Virus record (IMG/VR): IMGVR_UViG_3300047666_000890 | Coordinates: 1 to 38,183 of that record | Length of the DNA stretch: 38,183 bases | Source: a virus | Direction: 5' to 3' (one strand) | Notes under the pieces: generated by a model | Database searches by the model: none | What the model saw: the letters and a program-made list of their open reading frames with translations, nothing else | Told to the model about the DNA's origin: nothing | In this document: positions 8,014 to 15,612 of the stretch, one piece after another | Layout: each line of letters begins with the position of its first letter | Position numbering within the stretch: position 1 is the first letter of the stretch | Made by a program: the position numbers and the translations under genes

Positions 8014-9554
8014 TATATATAAGTTGGCGTTACATAAGTTCCTAATTCGTTTAATCCAATCACAGTGTCCACAGTAGGAGCAGACAGCGTGTAAATTGGT
8101 ATATTTCCAGTAGAATCTATTGTTCCTTTAATGACAGCATCCAAATCAGCTTTTTTAATATTTTCACCAATATTGTTAGAGATCTTGAAAAAATCTTTAA
8201 GGGAATTATTAATAGCTGTTTGCATCGTAGTCGTGTTAGGACTAAGGTTTGAGAATGTGATATTAATTGGAACTGATGTTGGTGAAAAAACAATAACATC
8301 ATCTGGTGAAACATGAGCTGGTTTAACTTCTAAGATCTTATCTTTAACAACATTAACTTCGGCAGAACTTGGAATGATGGAGTCTTCGTTATCTGTTGTA
8401 AAACCAATTCTAACTTGCCCTTCTTCCACATAAGAGTAAGAAGTGTTAATTGTTCCAGTTGCTGGAGTTGTCGGGCTTCCACTCACTACATAAGCAAAAT
8501 AATCAGCGTCAATAACAATAACTCTTTTTTCAATTACATTATACTCCGCTTGTACTGCTCCAGTCGGGCTAATATAGTTTCCATCAACAAGTCCATGAGC
8601 AATTGAATTAGCTGTAGCAATTTGACCATTTCTAGTAAGGGAGGAAATTAAGATTGAGGCAGAAGTAGTAGAAGGAGAAAATATCCAAACCCTAGTAACG
8701 CCATTAATTTTTTTAGCCTGATTAATTAAAAAATTCTCATTAAAGAAAGAAAAAGGAAATTGAATACGAAACAGAACTCTCGCACGATAAGATTCAGCAC
8801 TTTCTTGGTCAGCTCCGCCAGATATTTCACCAAAAGAAACATAAGCATTGTCGTCAGCGCCAGAGGCAGATAAAGTTAAAACTCCACCAGATGTAATATT
8901 GGTGTTTAATCCTTGAGAAGAGGAAGAGACAGGCACAAGAGCAGTAGTCCATTGCGCCACTAAAGTTCCGCTTGCAGATCCAGCAGTCCCAGCTTGAGTA
9001 AATTGAATTTGGTTAGCAGAAGTCGCAGTAATTCTAACGCTAGTAGCATTAAAATCAGCGGGTGAAGCACCTGTAATAGAGTCAATAATAATTCCACTTG
9101 CTTGATTATGCTCTGCTGTAAAATTAACCGTAACAGTCGTTCCTATTCTTGACATAGAAGCAATAGAAGTTGTGGCTTGGGAAATGGTCGCAGCAGCTTG
9201 AGTTGTATATGTAATTCCAGAAGAGCTTTGTAGAGTAGTGCCAAGAGGAACTATAGTAGTAGCCGTTCCAGATAAAACTATATTTCCAGTTGATCCAACA
9301 GCGGGGCTTCTGACTATTCCGTAAGTATCACCCCATCTTCTAATATAAGCTTCAGAGGCAGTTTGAGGAAAGAACTCCTTAATCATCAAAAGAATTTTCT
9401 TGTAATTATCGTAAATTCTTCTTGATAAAGCTTTAAGTAAGGATGATAAATATGAGGTAGGTAAAGATGCTCCGCTATCAGGTATCTGTGCGGTAAAGTC
9501 TGATGTTATTCTATTGTATACTTCCTTCTCATTAGAAGGTAAATTTAAAGACAT
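8013..9554 (-). CDS. Baseplate J-like wedge protein (Mu gp47-like)
   Basis: The 513-residue protein begins like the gp47/gpJ family (VYNRITSDFTAQIPDSGASL, LSSLLKALSRRIYDNYKKIL, EAYIRRWGDTYGIVR) and continues with the barrel segment IVLSGTATTIVPLGTTL and the conserved GADQESAESYRARVLFRIQF and VTRVWIF. It is longer than a usual gp47 because two beta cassettes of the form ..SxTRxGTxATVxxxxHGLxxG.. are inserted (about residues 140-205 and 295-375). The second shares DNA-level identity with the gene at 19204-20565. It precedes the gp48-like gene with 1 nt overlap. Role: wedge subunit of the contractile baseplate. Confidence 0.85.
   Translation of the reverse strand: MSLNLPSNEKEVYNRITSDFTAQIPDSGASLPTSYLSSLLKALSRRIYDNYKKILLMIKEFFPQTASEAYIRRWGDTYGIVRSPAVGSTGNIVLSGTATTIVPLGTTLQSSSGITYTTQAAATISQATTSIASMSRIGTTVTVNFTAEHNQASGIIIDSITGASPADFNATSVRITATSANQIQFTQAGTAGSASGTLVAQWTTALVPVSSSSQGLNTNITSGGVLTLSASGADDNAYVSFGEISGGADQESAESYRARVLFRIQFPFSFFNENFLINQAKKINGVTRVWIFSPSTTSASILISSLTRNGQIATANSIAHGLVDGNYISPTGAVQAEYNVIEKRVIVIDADYFAYVVSGSPTTPATGTINTSYSYVEEGQVRIGFTTDNEDSIIPSSAEVNVVKDKILEVKPAHVSPDDVIVFSPTSVPINITFSNLSPNTTTMQTAINNSLKDFFKISNNIGENIKKADLDAVIKGTIDSTGNIPIYTLSAPTVDTVIGLNELGTYVTPTYI
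8626..8648. repeat. 23-bp direct repeat, copy 1 (coding ISSLTRNG)
   Basis: This stretch is identical over 23 bases to 20354-20376, 12 kb away in the tail-terminator-like gene. Both are read on the minus strand in the same frame as ISSLTRNG. In the same two genes a second block, encoding SGSPTTPATG (near 8450-8490 and 19909-19940), is also nearly identical. The pair shows a beta domain shared by recombination or duplication. Confidence 0.85.
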
Positions 9555-9568
9555 TTGCCGTGGTAAAG

Positions 9569-10021
9569 CTATGTATTGTTAATAGTATTTGTCCAAAGGT
9601 CATAATATTGCACAAATTCCGTGTTATCATTCCTTGTGGCAATGATTGTGGCTTTCAAAGAATCTATGTCAAGTGTTTTTTCAACTACAATATCAATTTC
9701 TTTTGCAATACCTCTATCTATATACCACTGGAAAGCATCCTCTAGGTAGTTTTGGCAAGTATTAATTGTATCATCGTCTAAATTAGCTTGGAATTGTGTC
9801 CAGATTAAAGATCCTTGCTCAAATCCATCTTCATTTAATTCATTGCCAATCCAACCACCTCTTGAGCGGGGGTCTTCAATAGAGTCATCTCGTTGTTGAC
9901 AGAAAATCGTCATAATAAATGAAGTTTCCAATCCTTCAGTTAATGCAAAATCTCCATTCTCAAAAGAAATATCAAAATTTCCGTTGGAATCTTTAGCTAG
10001 TTTTAAATCTTTTATTGACAT
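9569..10021 (-). CDS. Baseplate protein, Mu gp46-like
   Basis: The 150-residue protein carries the marks of the phage GP46 family: N-terminal DLKLAKDSNGNFDISFENGD, then IFCQQRDDSIEDPRSRGGWIGNEL with the conserved RGGWxG turn, and a C-terminal beta segment DIDSLKATIIATRNDN. gp46 is the T4 gp25-like first wedge component that joins baseplate to sheath. It lies between the gp45-like and gp47-like genes exactly as in Mu. It is preceded by an unusual 85-nt gap with a hairpin. Confidence 0.85.
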   Translation of the reverse strand: MSIKDLKLAKDSNGNFDISFENGDFALTEGLETSFIMTIFCQQRDDSIEDPRSRGGWIGNELNEDGFEQGSLIWTQFQANLDDDTINTCQNYLEDAFQWYIDRGIAKEIDIVVEKTLDIDSLKATIIATRNDNTEFVQYYDLWTNTINNT

Positions 10022-10081
10022 AAAGAAAAATTATATTAAATTATAATAAATAAAATTTATTTTGTGGTGAATTTTAGGTAG

Positions 10082-10112
10082 TCATAGCAGTTTTTCATAA
10101 TTTCTGCTATGA
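10082..10112 (-). repeat. 9-bp inverted repeat at the end of the gp45-like gene
   Basis: TCATAGCAG (10082-10090) and CTGCTATGA (10104-10112) are perfectly complementary around a 13-nt loop. The right arm covers the stop codon of the gp45-like gene. No T-run follows on the minus strand, so an intrinsic terminator is unlikely. A processing or stabilising hairpin between gp45 and gp46, or an operator, are alternatives. The loop contains an ATG preceded by AAATT, opening a 13-codon ORF (10057-10098, MKNCYDYLKFTTK). Confidence 0.55.
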
Positions 10113-10643
10113 TGCTATTAACCCATGAGTTCTGACAGCCGCAAGTAATAAATTGAGTTGAGATATTGCTGTAATTAAGTTTGTTGCGTCAACAACAGTT
10201 GCGCCCTGACTTCCAACTACCTGAGTATCACCAACCTTCAATACTCCTCCCAAATTTACATCTTGGCTAAAATCTGTTTGAGGAGTGGTGACAGTTATAT
10301 TTTTAGAATCACCAGTTTCAATCAAAATAGAACCATCTGCTTTGAGATAAACTTTGTTTCCATTCCCATAAATGATTTTTTCCTTTTCTTGGATTAAAGG
10401 GGCTTTATCTATGTCGTAAGGCATCACATAATTCAAACCATAGTCTTTTCCGATTTGGAAAACCATACATTGATCCCCAACAGCAGGGCAGGCATTATCA
10501 CCTGTCTCATAAATTAAAACTCCCTCTTCTATGGCAGGAGCATCAGGATCTTGGAATTGGACTCTGATTCTTCCATATTCTCCAACGTAGATTAATTTTT
10601 TAATTTCGGCAGTTCTTATATAATTGTACATACTAGAGTTCAT
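10107..10643 (-). CDS. Baseplate spike protein, Mu gp45-like (gpV family)
   Basis: The 178-residue protein has the gpV/gp45 layout: an OB-fold-like N-terminal region (EYGRIRVQFQDPDAP, VGDQCMVFQIGKDYGLNYVM), then a beta-helical spike (IIYGNGNKVYLKADGSILIETGDSKNITVTTPQ, read from about residue 88) and the terminal segment VNLGGVLKVGDTQVV. This family forms the cell-piercing needle hub. Two starts are possible: ATG at 10643, overlapping the upstream gene by 11 nt, or ATG at 10631, 1 nt after its TAG; the second gives a cleaner junction. Confidence 0.8.
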   Translation of the reverse strand: MNSSMYNYIRTAEIKKLIYVGEYGRIRVQFQDPDAPAIEEGVLIYETGDNACPAVGDQCMVFQIGKDYGLNYVMPYDIDKAPLIQEKEKIIYGNGNKVYLKADGSILIETGDSKNITVTTPQTDFSQDVNLGGVLKVGDTQVVGSQGATVVDATNLITAISQLNLLLAAVRTHGLIAS

Positions 10644-11859
10644 TTATTGGGGAGAAATCAATAGCCAAACTTCTTTTACTTTTCTTAATTAATGGTTTAA
10701 ACACTGATTTAGTATAAGATAAAGGATCAACTAGTTTCATATCACATATAGTGCCAGACAGGCTTTTTCGGTACTTAACTGACTTAATAAGTAACTCATC
10801 TTCTATTCCAGCTTGTTTATCAGAAACATAGACTAATTGATTAATCTTCCAGAGTTGGTTTCCGCCAAAACTAAAATCTTTAGTCTCACTTAAATTTTGT
10901 CTAAATCCAAAAACTGAACAATTATATTCAAATGACTTAGACCTTCTAATATTAGCTTCCCATTCCGCTCTTTCTGTGCATTGCTTGCTACTTAAAGAAG
11001 AAATATTATCTAGAAACCTTCTAGTCTTCCTGATATTATTATCATAAAACACTCCTGAGCGCTGTGTGGTATTTTTACTTAAGGCGTCTTTTATTGCCCC
11101 TAATCCTGTTTTATCTGAATCAGGTTCACTAGTTTTCCCGCTAGAAAATATCTTATACTCATAAAACATTTTTGACTCATCTCTTTTCATCGAAGCGTTT
11201 TTAATATTATTGGAAGAATTGGGGCTATTGAATAAATTATTATTTTGGAGAATAGTTCTACATCTTTCTTGTCCAATTTTCCTAATAACAATATTTCCGT
11301 CTCCATTTGTTCCTATGACAAGCTGTCTTTTATCTGCTAATCTTTGGATCAAACTGAAAGCCTTTTCATCTTTCCCAAATGAGATACTTTCGTTAGTCTC
11401 AAACTTATCAATACTCCCATATTCATTTATGATAGCAACTTGATTATCACCTAGTTTTTTTTGCAATCCAATTAACCTATTGGGAGAAACAACTTGGTAA
11501 CCAGTTTCTTTTAGCAGGTCTGTTAGAATCTCTACAAATCCTATTGGTGTTTTGAATATTTTATTGGAAACCCTACTGTCAACAAAGTCGCATAATTTAT
11601 CTCTTCCAGAAACTTTAAGATTTGCTGTGTCAGAAAAATAAGTCAAATCAGTAGCTTCGATAAATCCTGTAAGCATAGTCTTGCCGTCAATATTGATTTT
11701 AATTGCCTCCCCAAGAGTTCTAAATTCACTTTCTTCAATCGGAATGTTGATCTCTAAGTCAAAATCAAAACCAAAATCATCTAAATTGGTGTCAATACCA
11801 GCGCTTATAACAGTTTTAAAGGTTTTGTTGTTTATTTCTACAGTGACTATATTTACCAT
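10633..11859 (-). CDS. Baseplate hub protein, Mu P (gp44)-like / late control gpD family
   Basis: The 408-residue protein fits the gpD/Mu gp44 hub family: VEINNKTFKTVISAGIDTNLDD, FGFDFDLEINIP at the start, GKTMLTGFIEATDLTY and NLKVSGRDKLCDFVDS (the conserved sGRd.t..l.Ds pattern), SFGKDEKAFSLIQRLADKRQ, and late ECYN-like hub strands ending in VYVSDKQAGIEDELLIKSVKY. It shares a 1-nt overlap with the N-like gene and 11 nt with the spike gene. It forms the central baseplate hub on which the spike sits. Confidence 0.8.
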   Translation of the reverse strand: MVNIVTVEINNKTFKTVISAGIDTNLDDFGFDFDLEINIPIEESEFRTLGEAIKINIDGKTMLTGFIEATDLTYFSDTANLKVSGRDKLCDFVDSRVSNKIFKTPIGFVEILTDLLKETGYQVVSPNRLIGLQKKLGDNQVAIINEYGSIDKFETNESISFGKDEKAFSLIQRLADKRQLVIGTNGDGNIVIRKIGQERCRTILQNNNLFNSPNSSNNIKNASMKRDESKMFYEYKIFSSGKTSEPDSDKTGLGAIKDALSKNTTQRSGVFYDNNIRKTRRFLDNISSLSSKQCTERAEWEANIRRSKSFEYNCSVFGFRQNLSETKDFSFGGNQLWKINQLVYVSDKQAGIEDELLIKSVKYRKSLSGTICDMKLVDPLSYTKSVFKPLIKKSKRSLAIDFSPINEL

Positions 11860-13067
11860 TAGCTAGATAAAACAATTATATTACCAGACACGAATGCTGG
11901 ATCTTCAATTCCATTCAAACTTTCAATCTCTCCCGCCCTAGAGCTATCGCCATAAAGATTGTAAGATAAAACAGAGCTAGGAATAGAGTTCGTTCTTATA
12001 GATACATAGAAAGGTAGAGTTGTTTGTAAATCTTGAAGAAGAAGCCTGTTCTGTGTTCTCATTTCCTGAAGGTCGTAATAAACAGCCTCATCGACAGAAT
12101 CAGGGTCTAAAGTATTAAAAGCATCGTTTAATCTTGATAGAATTTCATCTATTTGATCTTGTGAAGTATAATCAATATTAGTGGTAGCTAAATAAGCAAC
12201 CGTCAAACAAGCTACGTCAATATAATCAGCAGTAGCAATTTTATTAGCGCTTAGTTGGGTAGACAATGCAGAACTTCCATTGGTTTTCGTCCTATCTCCT
12301 GAACCGAATATCTGTAAAACGATATTGGTCATTATTTGAAAGTCGTCTGTAATACTAGCGACATTGTTAAAGATAGTTGTAAATCTTCTTGCTAAATCAG
12401 CAGGGGTTTGCATTAATGTAATGATCGAAGACGAGAAGTCTTTAATATCAGCACTAAAAGCAGCCACTTCGTCAGTAATTCCATTAGCAGTAGAAACAAC
12501 ATCATCAATATTACCAGTTGCTTCTTGCAAAGTGTCTTTTCCCTCAGTCCAAAGTGCGATCCCTTTGTTATAATAATTTTGAGCTTTGCTAAAAAATTCT
12601 TCATTTTTTTTGAACAATTCGTCATACTTACTAGCCAAAAACCCTTTATTACCAGTCGTAGACTCAGGGAAAATATTTAAAGTGCTTTCTAAGAAAGTTA
12701 TCTGGAATACGACAAGACCATTTTCATTAATAAAATCCTCAGTCATTGAAGCTGGTTGAGGAACTACTTTTTTCTTTCCTAGGGTTGGGTGAATTAAAGA
12801 GCCTATTCCTTGTTGCTCAAGGGCGGTCATCAGCGCATTTCTTGATCTTTTATAAGAAGATGCGGTAGTTTCTTGAATTTCAATTTCTAGTTTAAATTTA
12901 CCAGATATTTTACCAAAATCTTCAACATATCTATTTGATGAATTAGGAAATTCGTGGGGAACTGTCTTTCTTCCAAGTTCAGGCATCTCTGCTCTTCTTG
13001 AATAGAATTTTGCTGTTTTGCCGTTAATTGAATAACTTGATCTAAAAAATCCACTTAATACGCTCAT
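11859..13067 (-). CDS. Mu N-like tail/DNA circularisation protein
   Basis: The 402-residue protein starts like the DNA_circ_N family: F.SSYSINGKTAKFYSRRAE, LGRKTVPHEFPNSSNRYVED, FKLEIEIQ, then RSRNALMTALEQQGIGSLIHPTLGKKKV, which is the family's P.G.....HP..G motif. The rest is a long helical region. In Mu the gene N product sits at the tail tip between tape measure and P, the same order as here. It starts in an ATGA overlap with the tape-measure gene. The historic name (DNA circularisation) comes from Mu-like and SfV genes; a structural role in the tail tip is more likely. Confidence 0.75.
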   Translation of the reverse strand: MSVLSGFFRSSYSINGKTAKFYSRRAEMPELGRKTVPHEFPNSSNRYVEDFGKISGKFKLEIEIQETTASSYKRSRNALMTALEQQGIGSLIHPTLGKKKVVPQPASMTEDFINENGLVVFQITFLESTLNIFPESTTGNKGFLASKYDELFKKNEEFFSKAQNYYNKGIALWTEGKDTLQEATGNIDDVVSTANGITDEVAAFSADIKDFSSSIITLMQTPADLARRFTTIFNNVASITDDFQIMTNIVLQIFGSGDRTKTNGSSALSTQLSANKIATADYIDVACLTVAYLATTNIDYTSQDQIDEILSRLNDAFNTLDPDSVDEAVYYDLQEMRTQNRLLLQDLQTTLPFYVSIRTNSIPSSVLSYNLYGDSSRAGEIESLNGIEDPAFVSGNIIVLSS

Positions 13068-14692
13068 CTTGTTCCTGCTATTACGGTTTGTGGTCTATTC
13101 CAAGTTGACATATTTTGTTCTTGCTTGACTGAGAACATATCTGGAAGATTACTTGTTATATTAACATCTACTTTTTGTTGGTTTGTTTCTCTTTGAATAA
13201 GAAGGTTTATTAATCTATTTAAAGGATCTCCAAAAGATTTATCAAAAAGACCAGCAAGGGCGTTGACACTACCATCAAAAATACTGGCGCCAAATTTATT
13301 AAATTCTTGTGCTGGCGCTCCAATGTTAGACCAGTCGCCAGTCATCATTCCCATTGTTGCTTCATAAGCGGTGTTGAGCGGGAGTTTTACTATTTGGCTT
13401 GATGTTTCTAATATTCCCCTTCCTACTGGAGTAAATCCATAAGGATCAGGATTTTCTTTTCGTAGCTTCTCTATTTCTTTTTTTGGTGTTCCTAGGTTAT
13501 TTATGTAATCTGATACTATTCCAGCATCGTCACCAAGTTTGCCTATACTATTTATAAGACCAGTTAATCCTCTAACAGTTCCAATTTGCATTTCATAAGT
13601 CAGGTCACCAAATTTAGTAGATAATTCTTGTGTTGCGTTAGATAGCCTAGCTTCTTCATTTCTAAGTTTAAATGATTTTTCGAGCATTTTTGCACCAAAT
13701 TGCTCCTCAAGAACTTTGACTAATTCTTTCAGTATAATGACCGATGGTAATTTACCAGTCGCCATCGCCTTAACGAACATCATTGATGCGTTGTCTTTAT
13801 TCACTTCCTTAATGCCAGCTCTTTTAGACACCCTAAGAAACGCCTCATGCAACAAAGGTTTAACACCTGGTAATTGTTGCATCTGAAGGTTTACCTCTTG
13901 GGCGTTCAGTACTTGTTTAGTAAGCATATCTTGGAAACCACGCATAGTATCTGCTAGTGCAGGGCTACTCAAACCAAGCAAACCACCATATCCACCAACT
14001 TTCTCTACAAGTCCCCTAGCTAAAGGTGCATCAACCTTTCCGCCAGCGGCGAGCATTTTAATATAAGCAGGAGCTATGTCGTTAAATTTAAGACCATATT
14101 TATCTACAGCTCCTCTTAAATACTGTATTTCTTTTTCAGGAGTAGATCCTTCAAGACCTTTAACTTTTGGGATAAGGGCAGAAAGTGAGGCTCTAAAAGA
14201 ATCCATTTCAACAGTAGTACTATGAATAGATTTGAGAGATTTTCCGACTATATAAGCTCCGCCCATAACTCCCATAGGAGCCATCATTGCTTTAGCAGTT
14301 GACATTCCACCGAAAGCTCCGGCCATACCATATCCTATAGCAGAAGGTGGTTTTTGGAATTTACCAACATATTTTCCTGCGTATGGGTCGAATTTAACAG
14401 GGGTGTAAGCTCCAGCGAAAGTTCTTTTTCCAGCTCTTTTAGATATTGCAACTGACCTAACATTAGCTTGATTAACCCTGTCTATACTTCTTGCAAGATT
14501 GTTGGTTTGAACGGATGTTCTGTTTAGTCTGGATAAAGAGGCTAATCTGGAGAATGAAGAGCTAGTCTTAAGAATTTGCTTATCAAGCCTTCTAAATAGA
14601 GTATTTAGAGATCTGACTTCTGTTTTAAATTTCTTAGTATGTTTGGAATAGCCGTCTAAGACTTGTAAAACATAGGATATTTTGTCGCTCAT
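13064..14692 (-). CDS. Tail tape measure protein
   Basis: The 542-residue protein has a basic coiled N-terminus (SYVLQVLDGYSKHTKKFKTE), a hydrophobic glycine/methionine-rich segment at about residues 125-155 (GAFGGMSTAKAMMAPMGVMG), and then the N-terminal tape-measure domain with LIPKVKGLEGSTPEKEIQYL, AVDKYGLKFNDIAPAYIKML, LSSPALADTMRGFQDMLTK and LPGVKPLLHEAFLRVSKRAG. It follows the frameshifted chaperone in an ATGA overlap, the classic position. It is shorter than many tape measures, consistent with a rather short contractile tail. Confidence 0.85.
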   Translation of the reverse strand: MSDKISYVLQVLDGYSKHTKKFKTEVRSLNTLFRRLDKQILKTSSSFSRLASLSRLNRTSVQTNNLARSIDRVNQANVRSVAISKRAGKRTFAGAYTPVKFDPYAGKYVGKFQKPPSAIGYGMAGAFGGMSTAKAMMAPMGVMGGAYIVGKSLKSIHSTTVEMDSFRASLSALIPKVKGLEGSTPEKEIQYLRGAVDKYGLKFNDIAPAYIKMLAAGGKVDAPLARGLVEKVGGYGGLLGLSSPALADTMRGFQDMLTKQVLNAQEVNLQMQQLPGVKPLLHEAFLRVSKRAGIKEVNKDNASMMFVKAMATGKLPSVIILKELVKVLEEQFGAKMLEKSFKLRNEEARLSNATQELSTKFGDLTYEMQIGTVRGLTGLINSIGKLGDDAGIVSDYINNLGTPKKEIEKLRKENPDPYGFTPVGRGILETSSQIVKLPLNTAYEATMGMMTGDWSNIGAPAQEFNKFGASIFDGSVNALAGLFDKSFGDPLNRLINLLIQRETNQQKVDVNITSNLPDMFSVKQEQNMSTWNRPQTVIAGTR

Positions 14693-15197
14693 CTAGTTCT
14701 CCTTTTGGATTTTTCTTCAGCTCTTTTATTAGCAGATTCAGCTTCTCTGACTTTAATTTTATTGCGATCCGAACCAACGTCAGCCCATTCAAAAAGTTCA
14801 GGAAAAGGCATATCTTTAATATCATTATATGAAAAAGGGCTATTCTCCAAGAAGCTGTAGATAGAATCTAAAAACTTCAGCCTTTCTACTTTGTTGGTAA
14901 GAAAGGCAATAGATCCAAAAAACTTCTACTATATTCTATAAGCAAAATTTCTGCGGTTCTAACATCTAAGCTGTCAATATTCAATTTGCCTTCTGAAGGG
15001 GCAATATAGCCTTTCTCACAAAGAGATTTAAGCATATTGTATTCGTCAGAACCTTCTTTAACCAAGTCTCTATCAACAAATTTTAGAGCATACATCTTTA
15101 CCTTTTTAATAGGCGTAGAGGAGATGTGTCCGTTCTTATCAAAACAAGAACATTCAGACAATAACTCGTATTCTTTTTCTTTTATCATTTCAATCAT
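14689..15197 (-). CDS. Tail assembly chaperone, long -1 frameshift product
   Basis: Translation of the 103-residue upstream gene can slip -1 on T TTT TTG (14922-14916) and continue as GSIAFLTNKVERLKFLDS... for 75 more codons to a TGA at 14691-14689, giving about 169 residues. The extension contains a basic, helical C-terminus (EAESANKRAEEKSKRRTR). The reading frame is open through a stretch that would otherwise be a 190-nt gap, and its stop overlaps the tape-measure ATG (ATGA). This is the G/GT arrangement conserved in lambda, P2 and Mu-like tails, where the long form recruits tube subunits to the tape measure. Slippage itself is inferred, not shown. Confidence 0.85.
14886..15197 (-). CDS. 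Tail assembly chaperone, short product (gpG/Mu gp41-like)
   Basis: The 103-residue unslipped product starts MIEMIKEKEYE; the second Met at codon 4 is an alternative start. It is helical with a small beta N-terminus and ends FLDLLPFLPTK at a TAG (14888-14886) shortly after the slippery sequence. It lies between the tube gene and the tape measure, the fixed place for tail assembly chaperones. The short form is expected in excess over the long form and should coat the tape measure during assembly. Sequence similarity alone is weak; the call rests on position plus the frameshift signal. Confidence 0.8.
   Translation of the reverse strand: MIEMIKEKEYELLSECSCFDKNGHISSTPIKKVKMYALKFVDRDLVKEGSDEYNMLKSLCEKGYIAPSEGKLNIDSLDVRTAEILLIEYSRSFLDLLPFLPTK
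14916..14922 (-). other. Programmed -1 ribosomal frameshift site T TTT TTG
   Basis: On the minus strand the zero-frame codons are AGT TTT TTG GAT, so the heptamer T TTT TTG fits the X XXY YYZ rule exactly. After slipping, reading continues as GGA TCT ATT. It lies 9 codons before the zero-frame stop. The same type of heptamer is used in P2-like chaperone genes. I did not identify a clear stimulatory stem-loop downstream. Confidence 0.85.
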
Positions 15198-15206
15198 ATT
15201 GATTAT

Positions 15207-15608
15207 TTAGTCGGTTAAGATCATCGGATCAGATTGAAACATAAGTGAGATTACTCCATCTGGAGACTCGTCTACTTCAGTTGGATTAGTCAAAGAAGCA
15301 TTATTATATAATTGACTCTTTCCAACGCCATCAGGTATAAGCATAATTTGATTTGCTCCAATATTTTTTGACCAATCTAAAGCCAAAACTCTTGGGTCAG
15401 AATCAGAATCAGAATCTGAGGTGATAACATCAAAATTAACTTCAGCAATCTTTGTTTCAAGATTTTCAGCAGGAATAATTTTAGTGCTTCTGCCAGAAAC
15501 TTGAACTCTATTAGTAATCTCAGGATTGCCTAATTTAGTCTTTAAAGTAGACTGAATATAAGCAACTTCTTTTCCATTAACGAGAATTCTTTTTGGTGTA
15601 AAGGCCAT
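15207..15608 (-). CDS. Tail tube protein (Mu gp40-like)
   Basis: The 133-residue protein follows the sheath by 4 nt and precedes the chaperone by 9 nt, as in Mu-like phages. It has the small beta-rich layout of tubes: PKRILVNGKEVAYIQSTLKT, IIPAENLETKIAEVNFDVIT, DGVISLMFQSDPMI at the end. An (SD)4 tract at about residues 64-71 is encoded by a TCAGAA repeat (about 15397-15418) and is not usual in tubes; it probably sits in a surface loop. The call rests on size and gene order with modest sequence support. Confidence 0.75.
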   Translation of the reverse strand: MAFTPKRILVNGKEVAYIQSTLKTKLGNPEITNRVQVSGRSTKIIPAENLETKIAEVNFDVITSDSDSDSDPRVLALDWSKNIGANQIMLIPDGVGKSQLYNNASLTNPTEVDESPDGVISLMFQSDPMILTD

Positions 15609-15612
15609 ATAA

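Noticed and set aside
14634-14825. Separate small minus-strand gene between chaperone and tape measure
   Set aside because: The region is better explained by the -1 frameshift extension, which is in a different frame and ends at the tape-measure ATG.
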